Assembly (NCBI RefSeq): GCF_001673155.1
Contig: NZ_LZLE01000325.1
Location: 1-64,000 of the forward strand
Direction of reading: 5' to 3'
Length of the DNA stretch: 64,000 nucleotides
DNA from: Mycobacterium sp. 1423905.2
GTDB taxonomy: Bacteria; Actinomycetota; Actinomycetes; Mycobacteriales; Mycobacteriaceae
The notes below the pieces were generated by a model. It made no database searches. It saw nothing but the letters and a program-made list of their open reading frames with translations, and was not told the DNA's origin. The number at the start of each line of letters is the position of its first letter. The stretch's first letter is position 1. Both the position numbers and the translations under genes were made by a program. Positions 35,568-46,092 of this stretch are shown one piece after another.

Positions 35568-36083
35568 ATGACCAGCCAGGCTGGGGCTAGCGGGGTTTCC
35601 CCCGACGCCCCGGTGAACGCGCTGTCGCACCTTGACGAGCAGGGGGCAGCGCACATGGTCGACGTGACCGAGAAGGCGGCCACCAAACGCACCGCCACCG
35701 CCGCCGGGAGCTTGCACACGTCCGCCGAGGTGGTGGCGTTGATCTCCAGCGGCGGCCTGCCCAAGGGCGATGCGCTGGCCACCGCGCGGGTGGCCGGCAT
35801 CCTGGCCGCCAAACACACCAGCGACCTGATTCCGCTGTGCCATCAGCTCGCGCTCACCGGAGTCGACGTCGACTTCACCGTGGGTGACACGGACATCGAG
35901 ATCACCGCGACGGTGCGCAGCACCGACCGCACCGGGGTGGAAATGGAAGCCCTGACCGCGGTCAGCGTGGCGGGCCTGACCTTGTACGACATGATCAAGG
36001 CGGTCGACCCGAGCGCGCGCATCGACGACATTCGGGTGCTGCGCAAAGAAGGCGGACGAAGCGGAAGTTGGACACGACGATGA
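35568..36083 (+). CDS. moaC2: Cyclic pyranopterin monophosphate synthase
   Basis: A 171-residue enzyme that, with MoaA, converts GTP to cyclic pyranopterin monophosphate, the first stable molybdenum-cofactor intermediate. Motifs include [17 protein letters not shown] at about 29-45, the substrate-binding [10 protein letters not shown] and the catalytic region [22 protein letters not shown] with Asp and Lys. ATG at 35568 gives an extra N-terminal 25 residues typical for mycobacterial MoaC2. The stop overlaps the mog ATG (ATGA). Confidence 0.95.
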   Translation: MTSQAGASGVSPDAPVNALSHLDEQGAAHMVDVTEKAATKRTATAAGSLHTSAEVVALISSGGLPKGDALATARVAGILAAKHTSDLIPLCHQLALTGVDVDFTVGDTDIEITATVRSTDRTGVEMEALTAVSVAGLTLYDMIKAVDPSARIDDIRVLRKEGGRSGSWTRR

Positions 36084-36559
36084 CCCGATCTGGCCGAGTG
36101 ATCATCTCCTCAACCCGGGCGTCGGCCGGTGTCTATACCGACGAATGCGGGCCGATCATCGCCGAATTGCTGCAGCAGCACGGGATTTCGGCCGGCGATC
36201 CGGTGGTGGTGGCCGACGGCAACCCGGTCGGGGAAGCGTTGCATGATGCGCTCGACGCGCAAGTCGACGTGATCATCACCTCGGGCGGCACCGGGATCTC
36301 GCCGACCGACACCACTCCCGAACAGACCGTCGCAGTGCTGGATTTCATCATCCCGGGCCTGGCCGACGAGATCCGCCGGTCCGGCCTGCCCAAGGTGCCG
36401 ACGTCGGTGCTGTCCCGCGGGGTGTGCGGGGTGGCCGGCCGAACACTGGTGGTCAACCTGCCCGGATCGCCCGGCGGTGTTCGGGACGGGTTGGGAGTGC
36501 TGGAAAACGTCTTGGACCATGCCCTGGACCAGTTGGCCGGACAAGACCACCGGCGATGA
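36080..36559 (+). CDS. mog: Molybdopterin adenylyltransferase family protein
   Basis: A 159-residue MogA/MoaB-fold protein that adenylates molybdopterin before molybdate insertion. The motif [17 protein letters not shown] at about 72-88 is the family signature, and [19 protein letters not shown] forms the second substrate-binding loop. Length agrees with Rv0865. It overlaps moaC2 upstream and moaE2 downstream by four bases each, so the three are translated together. Confidence 0.94.
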   Translation: MTRSGRVIISSTRASAGVYTDECGPIIAELLQQHGISAGDPVVVADGNPVGEALHDALDAQVDVIITSGGTGISPTDTTPEQTVAVLDFIIPGLADEIRRSGLPKVPTSVLSRGVCGVAGRTLVVNLPGSPGGVRDGLGVLENVLDHALDQLAGQDHRR

Positions 36560-36981
36560 CGCTGATCGTGCGGGCCGAGGTCACCGAGCGGCCCATTTCC
36601 CTGGCCGAACACGAAGACCTGGTCAGCCATCAGGCGGCTGGAGCCGTCGTCGGCTTCGTCGGGGTAATCCGCGACCACGATAGGGGCCGTGGCGTATTGC
36701 GGCTGGAGTACTCCGCGCACCCGTCGGCGGGGCAGGTCTTTGCTGAGGTGGTCGGGGAGGTGGCCGAGTCCGCGAGCGGGGTCCGAGCCGTCGCGGCCAG
36801 TCACCGCATCGGCGTATTGGGCATCGGGGACGCTGCCCTGGTGGCCGCGGTGGCTGCCGACCATCGCCAAGCCGCGTTTGCTACCTGCGCCTTGCTGGTG
36901 GACACCATCAAGCAGCGGCTGCCGGTATGGAAACACCAGTTCTTCGACGATGGAACCGAAGAATGGGTGGGTTCGGCCTGA
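36556..36981 (+). CDS. moaE2: Molybdopterin synthase catalytic subunit
   Basis: A 141-residue MoaE protein, which transfers sulfur from the MoaD thiocarboxylate to cyclic pyranopterin monophosphate. [20 protein letters not shown] is the family N-terminal motif, and [20 protein letters not shown] carries the catalytic Lys residues. Its MoaD partner is at 38359-38658 on the other strand. A hairpin terminator follows 18 bases after the stop. Confidence 0.95.
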   Translation: MTLIVRAEVTERPISLAEHEDLVSHQAAGAVVGFVGVIRDHDRGRGVLRLEYSAHPSAGQVFAEVVGEVAESASGVRAVAASHRIGVLGIGDAALVAAVAADHRQAAFATCALLVDTIKQRLPVWKHQFFDDGTEEWVGSA

Positions 36982-36999
36982 TCAGCTGACCAGCACGCA

Positions 37000-37039
37000 G
37001 GCCCCCGCAAGCAGCGGTTCGTCACCGCTTGCGGGGGCC
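37000..37039. terminator. Bidirectional hairpin terminator between moaE2 and rpfA
   Basis: A 13-bp stem, GGCCCCCGCAAGC at 37000-37012 and GCTTGCGGGGGCC at 37027-37039, closes a 14-base loop; AGCGGT and ACCGCT can extend it as an alternative fold. It sits between convergent stops and has no clear U-tract. Confidence 0.85.
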
Positions 37040-37064
37040 GGCGTACTGATGGTTCCAGCGCGGA

Positions 37065-38200
<1,136 letters not shown>

Positions 38201-38358
38201 GTTCAGTCGGTCTCGTCACGCGTGTCGAAAGTGGGCGTTTCCCTCACAGCCGCAACCGAAAACGCCAGGAACACTTGCTGTTTGCCCAGCTCATAACACC
38301 CCGCAATCGGGGCGTGGCCGTGTCGTTATCGTTCCGTTACGTGAGATATTTCACAGTT

Positions 38359-38658
38359 TCATCCGCCGGCGAAGGGCGGGAGTACGTCAACTGTGTCGCC
38401 GGCGGATAACGCCGCGGTGTCGTCTCGGACGGCAATCCCGTCCCGGAGGAACGAGCACCGGCGCAAGACCGTGGCCAGCCGGTCACTGCCGGCGGCCAAG
38501 CGCTCGACCAGCCCGGCAACGCTGGTGCCGAGCGGCACCGTCACCGTCTCGTTCTCGAGTCCCGCAGCGGCGCGGGCCGCAGCGAAATAACGGACGGTCA
38601 CTTCGATTGCGTCCGGCTCGTCGGCCGGGCGGATCGCTGGGCTAGCCACCGATCGCAC
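38359..38658 (-). CDS. moaD2: Molybdopterin synthase sulfur-carrier subunit
   Basis: A 99-residue ubiquitin-like protein ending DVLPPFAGG; the terminal Gly-Gly is adenylated and thiocarboxylated to deliver sulfur to MoaE2. VTVRYFAAARAAAGLENETV at about 20-39 is the family N-terminal strand-helix. Two start choices exist, GTG at 38658 and GTG at 38649; both overlap the end of moaA2. The first 16 residues are not needed for the fold. Confidence 0.9.
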   Translation of the reverse strand: MRSVASPAIRPADEPDAIEVTVRYFAAARAAAGLENETVTVPLGTSVAGLVERLAAGSDRLATVLRRCSFLRDGIAVRDDTAALSAGDTVDVLPPFAGG

Positions 38659-39736
38659 TCATCGGGCGATCGGGCTGGATGAAGTCCGGGTCGTTGATGC
38701 CGTGCCCGGCGGGTTTGGCCCACATTGCGGCGCGCCAGGCCGCTTCGATCGCGTCGTCGCTGGCGCCGCTGCGCAGCAGCCCGCGCAGGTCGGTTTCCTC
38801 GGTGGCGAACAGACAGCTGCGGATCTGGCCGTCGGCGGTGAGCCGAGTGCGGTCACAGGACGAACAGAAGGCGTGCGAGACCGAGGCGATCACGCCGAAT
38901 TTCCCGGACGGGGTGTCGGGGCCGGTGTCGACGAGCCAGAGTTCGGCCGGAGCCGAACCGCGCGGTGCTGGGTCGGGCCGCAGCCGGAAGTGGGGGCGCA
39001 GCTCCGCCAGGACATCGTCGGCGCTCAGCGTGGCGTTGCGGCTCCAGCGGTGGCCCGCATCCAAGGGCATCTGCTCGATGACCCGCAGCTGGTAGCCGTG
39101 CGCCAGGCAGAACCGCAGGAGCTCGACGACGTCCTCACGACCGGTAACCGGGTCGAGGACGGCGTTCACCTTGACCGGCGTCAAGCCGGCGTGCTTGGCG
39201 GCCGCCAAACCGTCCAGCACGTCGGTGAGGCGGTCACGCCGGGTGATGGCGGCGAAGTGCGCCCGGTCGACGCTGTCCAAGGAGACGTTGACCCGATTCA
39301 GGCCGGCTTGGGCCAAGGCGTTGGCGCGCCGCGCCAAGCTCACCCCGTTGGTGGTCAGCGAGATCTCCGGGCGGGGATTGAGGCTGGCCGCCGCCGCGAT
39401 CACCTCGTCGAGGTGACGGGCGACCAGCGGCTCACCGCCGGTGAAGCGCACGCTGGTGATGCCCAGGCGCGTGACGGCGATCCGCAGCAGCCGGGCCAGT
39501 TCGTCGGCGCGCAGTAGTTGCTCATTGGGCAGCCAGTCCAGGCCCTCGGCCGGCATGCAGTAGTTGCAGCGCAGATTGCACCGGTCGGTCAGCGAGACCC
39601 GCAGATCGGTGGCGGCTCGTCCGTATGTGTCGACCAGGGGACCGTCGGTTGGCGCGGTGTCGGGGAAGCCCCGGAGGTTTGCCGGGTGTTGTTGGCTACG
39701 GCGCACCGTGGGGACGCCCAATGAGGTCAGCGTCAT
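38642..39736 (-). CDS. moaA2: GTP 3',8-cyclase (radical SAM)
   Basis: A 364-residue radical SAM enzyme starting molybdenum-cofactor synthesis from GTP. The SAM [4Fe-4S] motif is CNLRCNYC in SLTDRCNLRCNYCMPAEGL. RFTGGEPLVARHLDEVI is the SAM-binding segment, and the C-terminal cluster ligands lie in HAFCSSCDRTRLTADGQIRSC. The family's terminal GG (SAIGG) is present. ATG at 39736 overlaps the stop of the YccF gene by four bases; the longer frame upstream is not coding. Expressed with moaD2, which overlaps its end. Confidence 0.95.
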   Translation of the reverse strand: MTLTSLGVPTVRRSQQHPANLRGFPDTAPTDGPLVDTYGRAATDLRVSLTDRCNLRCNYCMPAEGLDWLPNEQLLRADELARLLRIAVTRLGITSVRFTGGEPLVARHLDEVIAAAASLNPRPEISLTTNGVSLARRANALAQAGLNRVNVSLDSVDRAHFAAITRRDRLTDVLDGLAAAKHAGLTPVKVNAVLDPVTGREDVVELLRFCLAHGYQLRVIEQMPLDAGHRWSRNATLSADDVLAELRPHFRLRPDPAPRGSAPAELWLVDTGPDTPSGKFGVIASVSHAFCSSCDRTRLTADGQIRSCLFATEETDLRGLLRSGASDDAIEAAWRAAMWAKPAGHGINDPDFIQPDRPMSAIGG

Positions 39737-40140
39737 GCCGGCACCCGAGCCGTCGGCGCACCCGCCGAGCCGGCGGGAACGATCTCCTTGCCCAGCGGCA
39801 GCAGCGAGACCGGAATCAGTTTGAGGTTTGCCAGCGCGAGCGGGATGCCGACAATGGTGACCGCCATGGCCGCCGCGGTCGCCACGTGTCCGATGGCCAG
39901 CCAGATGCCGCACAGCAGCACCCAGATGAAGTTGCCGACCAGCGCGCCCGTCCCGGCGCGAGGTTTGTCGACGATCGTGCGGCCGAACGGCCACAGCGCG
40001 TAGGACTCGATGCGCAGGGAGGCGAAGCCGAACGGGATGGTGATGATCAGCAGGAAACAGACAAGCGCTGCCAGCAGGTATCCGAGGGCCAGCCACAGGC
40101 CACCGAAGACCAGCCAGATGACGTTCAGAATCAGGCGCAT
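39733..40140 (-). CDS. YccF-domain inner membrane protein (Rv0870c type)
   Basis: A 135-residue membrane protein with two YccF repeats. The first is RLILNVIWLVFGGLWLALGY, and the second VGNFIWVLLCGIWLAIGHV; both are followed by ITIPFGFASLRIESYALWPF-type or VGIPLALANLKLIPVSLLPL sequences. About four hydrophobic segments are expected. Function is unknown. It is the first gene of the operon with moaA2-moaD2; ATG at 40140 follows GGAGG. Confidence 0.88.
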   Translation of the reverse strand: MRLILNVIWLVFGGLWLALGYLLAALVCFLLIITIPFGFASLRIESYALWPFGRTIVDKPRAGTGALVGNFIWVLLCGIWLAIGHVATAAAMAVTIVGIPLALANLKLIPVSLLPLGKEIVPAGSAGAPTARVPA

Positions 40141-40231
40141 CTCTCCTCCAGCGGTAGTGCCAGCCTACCCAGTCACCGGTCAGCAGGGGTGCTCGGCGGG
40201 GAAGGACCCGAGTAGGATCTGACAGCGTCAT

Positions 40232-40255
40232 CGCGTCCTGCGCAGGCGGGACGCG
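40232..40255 (+). other. Hairpin in the cspB leader
   Basis: CGCGTCCTGC and GCGGGACGCG form a 10-bp stem (one G-U pair) with a four-base loop, followed by TCTTTGTT. It looks like an intrinsic terminator but lies 48 bases before the cspB start with no upstream plus-strand gene to terminate. It may be a leader attenuator or an RNA thermosensor-like element. The idea of control by cold or by RNA structure is inference. Confidence 0.5.
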
Positions 40256-40302
40256 TCTTTGTTGGTAATCCCAGTGACCAGTCAGACAAGCAGGTGAGAG
40301 CA

Positions 40303-40713
40303 GTGCCGACCGGCAAGGTGAAGTGGTACGACTCCGAGAAGGGGTTCGGCTTCCTGTCGCAGGAGGATGGCGAGGACGTCTACGTGCGCTCCTCGGCGTT
40401 GCCCGCGGGTGTCGAGGGGCTCAAGGCCGGTCAAAAGGTGGAGTTCGGCATCGCTTCGGGCCGGCGCGGACCCCAGGCGCTGAGCCTGAAGCTGATCGAT
40501 CCGCCGCCCAGCTTGTCCCGGACCCGTCGCGAGGCGGCGCCGGCCGAGCACAAGCACAGCCCAGATGAGCTGCACGGCATGGTCGAGGACATGATCACGC
40601 TGCTGGAAAGTGCGGTGCAGCCCGAACTGCGCAAGGGCCGGTACCCAGATCGCAAGACGGCCCGCCGGGTGTCCGAAGTGGTCCGGGCGGTGGCGCGAGA
40701 ACTCGACGCCTGA
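40303..40713 (+). CDS. cspB: Cold-shock protein B with C-terminal extension
   Basis: A 136-residue protein. Residues 1-65 form the cold-shock domain with RNP1 [11 protein letters not shown] and RNP2 VYVRSSAL, binding single-stranded RNA or DNA. A 70-residue helical tail ([19 protein letters not shown], then [20 protein letters not shown]) is characteristic of actinobacterial CspB (Rv0871). The GTG at 40303 is preferred over a GTG at 40294 because it follows AGGTGAG at proper distance and gives the conserved PTGKVKWYD start. Confidence 0.93.
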   Translation: MPTGKVKWYDSEKGFGFLSQEDGEDVYVRSSALPAGVEGLKAGQKVEFGIASGRRGPQALSLKLIDPPPSLSRTRREAAPAEHKHSPDELHGMVEDMITLLESAVQPELRKGRYPDRKTARRVSEVVRAVARELDA

Positions 40714-40765
40714 TGCACGCTGGTGTCACAGCGGCCACGCGTGGCTCCGGCTCGGGTGACGTTCG

Positions 40766-40789
40766 GTGTGCCCGCCTACGAGCGACAAC
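40766..40789. repeat. Single arm of the dispersed palindromic element
   Basis: The sequence GTGTGCCCGCCTACGAGCGA and the bases after it (CAAC) resemble the left arm of the elements at 18788 and 47686 (GTGCCCGCCT, then GCGACAA). No clear second arm is found, so it may be a decayed copy. It lies in the 143-bp space between cspB and fadE10. Confidence 0.4.
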
Positions 40790-40856
40790 CCGCACCGGCT
40801 GCCAGTCATAATTGGGTACTCCACCCTCATTGTGGTTCGTCAGCAAGGAGGCGGCG

Positions 40857-42809
40857 ATGGCAGAGCAAGCGCAAGTCACCGAAGAACAAGCCCGGGCCGT
40901 CGCCGAGGAATCCCGCGAAAGTGGTTGGGATAAGCCATCCTTCGCCAAGGAATTGTTCTTGGGGCGTTTTCCGCTCGAGCTGATCCACCCCTTCCCTCGA
41001 CCATCCGACGCCGACGAGGACCGAACCGCCGCGTTCCTGGACAAGCTGCGTGAGTTCCTGATGACGGTCGACGGCAGCGTCATCGAGCGCGACGCCAAGA
41101 TTCCCGACGAATACGTGACGGGGTTGGCCGCGTTGGGTTGCTTCGGCATGAAAATCCCGTCGGAGTACGGCGGCCTGAACATGTCGCAGGTCGCTTACAA
41201 CCGGGCACTGATGATGGTGTCCACGGTGCATCCCAGCCTGGGCGCGCTGCTGTCAGCACATCAGTCGATCGGCGTGCCCGAGCCACTCATTCTCGCCGGC
41301 AACGAGGAACAGAAGCGAAAGTTCTTGCCACGCTGCGCCGCCGGCGCGGTGTCGGCCTTCCTGCTCACCGAACCCGACGTGGGCTCCGATCCCGCGCGGT
41401 TGGGATCCACCGCGACCCCGATCGACGGCGGCGCGGCCTACGAACTCGAGGGCGTGAAACTGTGGACCACCAATGGCGTGGTCGCCGAACTGTTGGTGGT
41501 CATGGCGCGGGTACCGCGCAGCGACGGACACCGGGGCGGCATCAGCGCCTTTGTGGTGGAGGCGGATTCACCTGGCATCACCGTGGAGCGGCGCAACACT
41601 TTCATGGGTCTGCGCGGCATCGAGAACGGCGTCACGCGCATGCATCGGGTGCGCGTGCCCGCCGAGAACTTGATCGGTCGCGAGGGTGACGGCCTGCGGA
41701 TTGCACTGACCACCCTCAATATCGGACGGTTGGCATTGCCGGCGATGGCGACCGGCTCCGCCAAGTGGTCGCTGAAGATCGCCCGCGAGTGGTCCGGTGA
41801 GCGCGTGCAATGGGGCAAGCCGATCGGCAAACACGAAGCGGTGGCCCGCAAGATCGGGTTCATGGCCGCAACCACCTATGCCCTGGACGCGGTGGTCGAG
41901 CTGTCCGGTCAGATGGCCGACGAGGACCGCAACGACATCCGTATCGAGGCGGCGCTGGCCAAGTTGTGGTGCAGTGAGATGGCCTGCGTCATCGCCGATG
42001 ACCTGATGCAGATCCGGGGCGGTCGGGGTTACGAGACGGCCGAGTCCCTGGCGGCGCGGGGCGAGCGCGCCGCGCCGGTGGAACAGTCGCTGCGCGACCT
42101 ACGAATCAACCGCATCTTCGAAGGATCCAGCGAAATCATGCGTCTGCTCATCGCGCGGGAGGCCGTCGACGCGCACCTGACCGCCGCCGGGGATCTGGCC
42201 AAACCGGACGCCGACCTGCGACAGAAGGCGACCGCCGCCGTCGGCGCAAGTGGTTTCTACGCAAAGTGGCTGCCCAAGTTGGTATTCGGTGAAGGCCAGC
42301 GGCCGAGGGCCTACGGCGAATTCGGTCCGTTGGCAACGCATCTGCGGTTCGTCGAACGGTCCAGCCGAAAGCTGGCCCGCAACACCTTCTATGGCATGGC
42401 TCGCTGGCAAGCCAAGCTGGAACAGAAGCAGGGGTTCCTGGGGCGAATCGTCGACATCGGCGCCGAACTCTTCGCGATGGCGGCGGCGTGTGTGCGGGCC
42501 GAAGCTCAGCGCGCCGCGAATCCCGAGCTCGGCAACCAGGCCTACGAGTTGGCCGGATTGTTCTGTGAGCAAGCAACATTGCGCGTCGAGGCGCTGTTCG
42601 GCGCGCTGTGGACCAACACCGACAGCGGCGACGTCCGCGTCACCGATGCCGTGCTGGACGGTCGCTACATCTGGTTGGAAGGCGGGATAATGGATCAGTC
42701 GGAAGGCACCGGACCGTGGATCGCGCCGTGGGAACCGGGTCCGTCTACGCAGACGAATCTGGCTCGGCGCTTCGTGGCCGAACCGTCATCTGCTGCGGCG
42801 AGCCGGTGA
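40857..42809 (+). CDS. fadE10: Acyl-CoA dehydrogenase
   Basis: A 650-residue FAD enzyme, the same length as Rv0873. It is longer than the usual 390-residue form, with an extra C-terminal domain (about 450-650) as in very-long-chain types. FLLTEPDVGSDPARLGSTAT is the FAD and substrate-binding loop, and RGGRGYETAESL plus LRDLRINRIFEGSSEIMRLL are the C-terminal helix motifs. The catalytic Glu is probably in the IFEGSSEI segment region, as in VLCAD-like proteins. It catalyses the first step of beta-oxidation. ATG at 40857 follows AAGGAGG. Confidence 0.93.
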   Translation: MAEQAQVTEEQARAVAEESRESGWDKPSFAKELFLGRFPLELIHPFPRPSDADEDRTAAFLDKLREFLMTVDGSVIERDAKIPDEYVTGLAALGCFGMKIPSEYGGLNMSQVAYNRALMMVSTVHPSLGALLSAHQSIGVPEPLILAGNEEQKRKFLPRCAAGAVSAFLLTEPDVGSDPARLGSTATPIDGGAAYELEGVKLWTTNGVVAELLVVMARVPRSDGHRGGISAFVVEADSPGITVERRNTFMGLRGIENGVTRMHRVRVPAENLIGREGDGLRIALTTLNIGRLALPAMATGSAKWSLKIAREWSGERVQWGKPIGKHEAVARKIGFMAATTYALDAVVELSGQMADEDRNDIRIEAALAKLWCSEMACVIADDLMQIRGGRGYETAESLAARGERAAPVEQSLRDLRINRIFEGSSEIMRLLIAREAVDAHLTAAGDLAKPDADLRQKATAAVGASGFYAKWLPKLVFGEGQRPRAYGEFGPLATHLRFVERSSRKLARNTFYGMARWQAKLEQKQGFLGRIVDIGAELFAMAAACVRAEAQRAANPELGNQAYELAGLFCEQATLRVEALFGALWTNTDSGDVRVTDAVLDGRYIWLEGGIMDQSEGTGPWIAPWEPGPSTQTNLARRFVAEPSSAAASR

Positions 42810-42819
42810 GGCGGCGCTG

Positions 42820-43824
42820 ATGGGCGCCTACGTGGCCGGCACCGGCGAGTTCAACCGAGACACCAACTACATCACCACCCGGATCACCGCCGACGGACGC
42901 GACGGTTATCCGGTGGAGCCGGGGCGCTACCGGCTCATCGTGGCCCGGGCCTGTCCGTGGGCGAACCGCACCATCATCGTGCGGCGTCTGCTGGGGCTGG
43001 AAGACGCTCTGTCCATTGGGTTTTGCGGCCCGACTCACGACGAGCGAAGCTGGACCTTCGACTTGGATCCCGGCGGCGTCGACCCGGTGTTGAAGATCCC
43101 GCGACTGCAGGATGCCTTCTTCAAGCGGTTCCCCGATTACGACAAGGGCATCACCGTCCCGGCGATCGTCGATATCCCCAGCGGTGCGGTGGTCACCAAC
43201 GACTTCCCCCAGATCACGCTGGACTTCTCGACCGAGTGGACCGCATACCACCGCGAAGGTGCGCCGCAGATCTATCCCGAGAAATTGCGCGACGAGATCG
43301 ACGAGGTGAGCACCAAGATCTACACCGAGATCAACAACGGGGTGTACCGCTGCGGATTCGCCGGCTCGCAAGACGCCTACGACGCCGCCTACGACCGGTT
43401 GTTCACCGCGTTAGACTGGGTGAGCGACCGGCTGGCCGAGCAGCGATATCTGGTGGGGGACACGATCACCGAAGCCGATGTGCGGCTGTTTACCACCTTG
43501 GCCCGCTTCGACGCCGTCTATAACGGCCACTTCAAATGCAACCGCTCCAAGCTCAGCGAGATGCCGGTGCTGTGGGGTTATGCCCGTGATCTGTTCCAGA
43601 CGCCCGGGTTCGGCGACACGATCGACTTCGTGCAGATCAAGCAGCACTATTACATCGTGCAGGCCGACATCAACCCGACCCGCATCGTTCCCAAAGGGCC
43701 GGACTTGTCCGGCTGGCTGACTGAGCATGGGCGAGAAGATCTGGGCGGCAGGCCGTTTGGGGACGGCACCCCGCCCGGGCCGCCGATGGAGGGCGAACAT
43801 GTTCCACCGGGTCACGGCGCATAG
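42820..43824 (+). CDS. Xi-class glutathionyl-hydroquinone reductase-like protein
   Basis: A 334-residue protein of the ECM4/YqjG family (GST Xi class). The active-site motif RACPWANR has Cys45, and GFCGPTHDERSWTFDLDP and LRDEIDEVSTKIYTEINNGV are typical. The C-terminal helical domain is at about 165-300. In glutathione-using bacteria these enzymes reduce glutathionyl-hydroquinones. Mycobacteria make mycothiol, not glutathione, so a mycothiol conjugate may be the substrate (inference). It begins 10 bases after fadE10. I do not recall it in the M. tuberculosis order at this position. Confidence 0.87.
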   Translation: MGAYVAGTGEFNRDTNYITTRITADGRDGYPVEPGRYRLIVARACPWANRTIIVRRLLGLEDALSIGFCGPTHDERSWTFDLDPGGVDPVLKIPRLQDAFFKRFPDYDKGITVPAIVDIPSGAVVTNDFPQITLDFSTEWTAYHREGAPQIYPEKLRDEIDEVSTKIYTEINNGVYRCGFAGSQDAYDAAYDRLFTALDWVSDRLAEQRYLVGDTITEADVRLFTTLARFDAVYNGHFKCNRSKLSEMPVLWGYARDLFQTPGFGDTIDFVQIKQHYYIVQADINPTRIVPKGPDLSGWLTEHGREDLGGRPFGDGTPPGPPMEGEHVPPGHGA

Positions 43825-43827
43825 CCG

Positions 43828-44328
43828 TCAATAAGTCAGGCGCACAGACCATTCCGCGTGGGGGACGTCGTGCAGCTCACCGGCGGGGTCGACGACCAGC
43901 GTCAACAGCTGCACCACCAGACCGGTCATCCGGCCGCGGTGTGGATCGACCGTCGGAATGGTGACGGCCAGCCGGCTCTCCGGTCGAAACAGCGTCGTGG
44001 TGGTGTTGGCGGGATCCTCGTAGACCTGCAGCAGCCGCCAGGGAGCTCGCGAAATCACTTCGGGCACGGACAATTGCACCGGATAGCGTTCACTGACCGG
44101 CAACTCGCCTTGAGCCTGCGGCTCTTGGCAGTCGTTGAGATTGAGTGCGTTGCAGTACAGGTAGGGTCCGACTTGCACCAGATGCCCGTGGGAGTAAGCG
44201 CTGATCACCGGTGGACGCGGACCGGGGTGGCGCACCAGCAGCCAGGTGCCGACACCGGCCCCGATCGACAGCATTACCACCACGGCGACGACCAGCCAGG
44301 TCAGCCGTTTTTTGGTGCCGAGTTTCAC
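43828..44328 (-). CDS. DUF2771 membrane-anchored protein (Rv0875c type)
   Basis: A 166-residue protein with an N-terminal membrane helix or uncleaved signal (TWLVVAVVVMLSIGAGVGTW at about 9-28) and an exported domain. Two cysteines (PYLYCNALNLNDCQEP) probably form a disulfide. The rest has beta-strand character (VQLSVPEVISRAPW). Function unknown. GTG at 44328 overlaps the MFS gene's stop by four bases. The stop lies just before the convergent Xi-GST stop. Confidence 0.82.
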   Translation of the reverse strand: MKLGTKKRLTWLVVAVVVMLSIGAGVGTWLLVRHPGPRPPVISAYSHGHLVQVGPYLYCNALNLNDCQEPQAQGELPVSERYPVQLSVPEVISRAPWRLLQVYEDPANTTTTLFRPESRLAVTIPTVDPHRGRMTGLVVQLLTLVVDPAGELHDVPHAEWSVRLTY

Positions 44329-45920
44329 TCGGGCACCATGGCAGCGTTGCGGCGCGTGCCCTCCTGCTCGACCATGACCGGCCGGTTGCCGCCCAGGCCC
44401 GGGATCAACGAGTTACCTCGGAAGCTGACGATCGTCTGTGCCAAGCCGAGGATCAGCAGGGCGCTCACGGCGGTGAAGCCTACCCACAACTCCGTGTACA
44501 CCAGCACGCCGACCGCGCCGCCGAGCACCCACGCCAGCTGCAGCGTCGACTCCGAGCGTCCGAAACCCGAGGCCCGCGACTCCTCCGGCAGATCGTCTTG
44601 CAACGAGGCGTCCAGTGAAGCCTTGGCGATGGCGCTGGACCCCGAGGTGATCAGGGTGGCGACCGCGGCCACCACCAGGTTGCCGGCTATCGCGGCAGCC
44701 AGTGCGAACGCGGTGACCAGCACCGTGCACCGCACCACCAGTACCGCCGGCCGGCCCAGTTGCAGGCGCGCGCTGGCGAAGTTGCCGGCGAAGTTGCCGA
44801 TGCCGGCAGCAGCGCCGATGATGCCCAGCATGGCTAGTTGCACCCAGCCGTCGGCATCGTGTGCTTTGGCGACAAACGCCGGATAAAGAAACAGGAACCC
44901 GACCATCACCTTGATGGTGCAGTTGCCCCAGAGCGAAGTGATGATGTTGCGGCCCAACGGCTGCCGCAGCGTACCGCCCACCTTCTTTACTTCGTCCGGC
45001 CAACTGCGGCGCAGCGGTCCGCTGTCGCGGTGATAGCTCAACGTCGCAGGAACCTCACCGGTGGTCACCTCGACCCAGCGTGGGATCCGCATAGACAGCA
45101 GCGCGCCGGCGATGGTGATCCCGACGACGACGAACAGCGCCCCGGGCAGCTTGAGTAGATGCGTGCAGGCGAATTCGACACCGGCCGCGACTGCCCCGCC
45201 GGCAATGGTGCCGCCGAGCAGACCGAACACGGTCAGCCGGGAGTTGACCCGCACCAGGTCGATGGTGGGCGGCATGACCCGTGGCGTCACGGCGCTGCGC
45301 AGCACGCTGAACGACTTGGAGAACACCATCATGGCCAGCGCGCAGGGGTAGAGCACCCAGGACGGGAAGCTGCCGGAGGCGCCGTCGTAGTTCATGATCA
45401 GCACCAGCGCCAATACGGTCCGCAGCGCGAAAGACAGCGCCAGCGCCACCCGGCGGCCATGCTGCAGCTTGTCCAGTGCCGGGCCGATCAGCGGAGCGAT
45501 GATCGCGAACGGCGCGATGGTAATCAACAGGTACAGAGCGACTTTGGACTTGCTTTCCCCGCTGGCCGCAGCGAAGAACAGCGTGTTGGCCAGCGCGACC
45601 GCCATCGCCGAGTCGACAGCGAAGTTGGCCATTACCGGCCAAGTCAGCGCGGTCAGGCCGGACTTGTCCGCGCCGTCGGCGGTGGCGGCGCGCTGTACCA
45701 TCCAGTACATCCGCGAACCCATCTCGCGACTACGCATGGCCGCGGCCCGGGTGACGGTGATCCGTTCGCCGTTACTGGCGCCGCGCGGTGGTGGCGGCGG
45801 GCCGTTGCGGGCGCGGTCGCGCTGCTCGCCCAGCGGCGGAAGGTAGCGATTGGCGCTGGGCATCGGCGGCGGACGGCGAGACCGGCGGTAATCCGCGTCA
45901 TCGGCGGGATAGTTGGCCAT
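44325..45920 (-). CDS. MFS transporter (Rv0876c type)
   Basis: A 531-residue major-facilitator protein with a long Pro-rich cytosolic N-terminus (about 85 residues, with the run NGPPPPPRGA) and 12 likely membrane helices. GPALDKLQHGRRVALALSFALRT is the loop 2-3 motif with the R-rich signature. A loop of about 30 residues, YHRDSGPLRRSWPDEVKKVG, separates the halves. ATG at 45920 is chosen; an in-frame ATG at 45989 would add 23 residues. Substrate unknown. The DUF2771 gene overlaps its end. Confidence 0.85.
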   Translation of the reverse strand: MANYPADDADYRRSRRPPPMPSANRYLPPLGEQRDRARNGPPPPPRGASNGERITVTRAAAMRSREMGSRMYWMVQRAATADGADKSGLTALTWPVMANFAVDSAMAVALANTLFFAAASGESKSKVALYLLITIAPFAIIAPLIGPALDKLQHGRRVALALSFALRTVLALVLIMNYDGASGSFPSWVLYPCALAMMVFSKSFSVLRSAVTPRVMPPTIDLVRVNSRLTVFGLLGGTIAGGAVAAGVEFACTHLLKLPGALFVVVGITIAGALLSMRIPRWVEVTTGEVPATLSYHRDSGPLRRSWPDEVKKVGGTLRQPLGRNIITSLWGNCTIKVMVGFLFLYPAFVAKAHDADGWVQLAMLGIIGAAAGIGNFAGNFASARLQLGRPAVLVVRCTVLVTAFALAAAIAGNLVVAAVATLITSGSSAIAKASLDASLQDDLPEESRASGFGRSESTLQLAWVLGGAVGVLVYTELWVGFTAVSALLILGLAQTIVSFRGNSLIPGLGGNRPVMVEQEGTRRNAAMVPE

Positions 45921-46092
45921 GCCGGGATGCTCACGGCGGTCCTCGGGTGGGACCGGGCGCCCCGGGTGATCACGCCGCCGTCCAGACACGGTTCAATTCT
46001 GGCCTATGCCGACGCTCCGGGTAGCCAACCGGCGGTGGCTGGCTCACCGTGTCTTGCGGCAGTATTGATACGCAGTGCAGAAAGGGGAGAGC

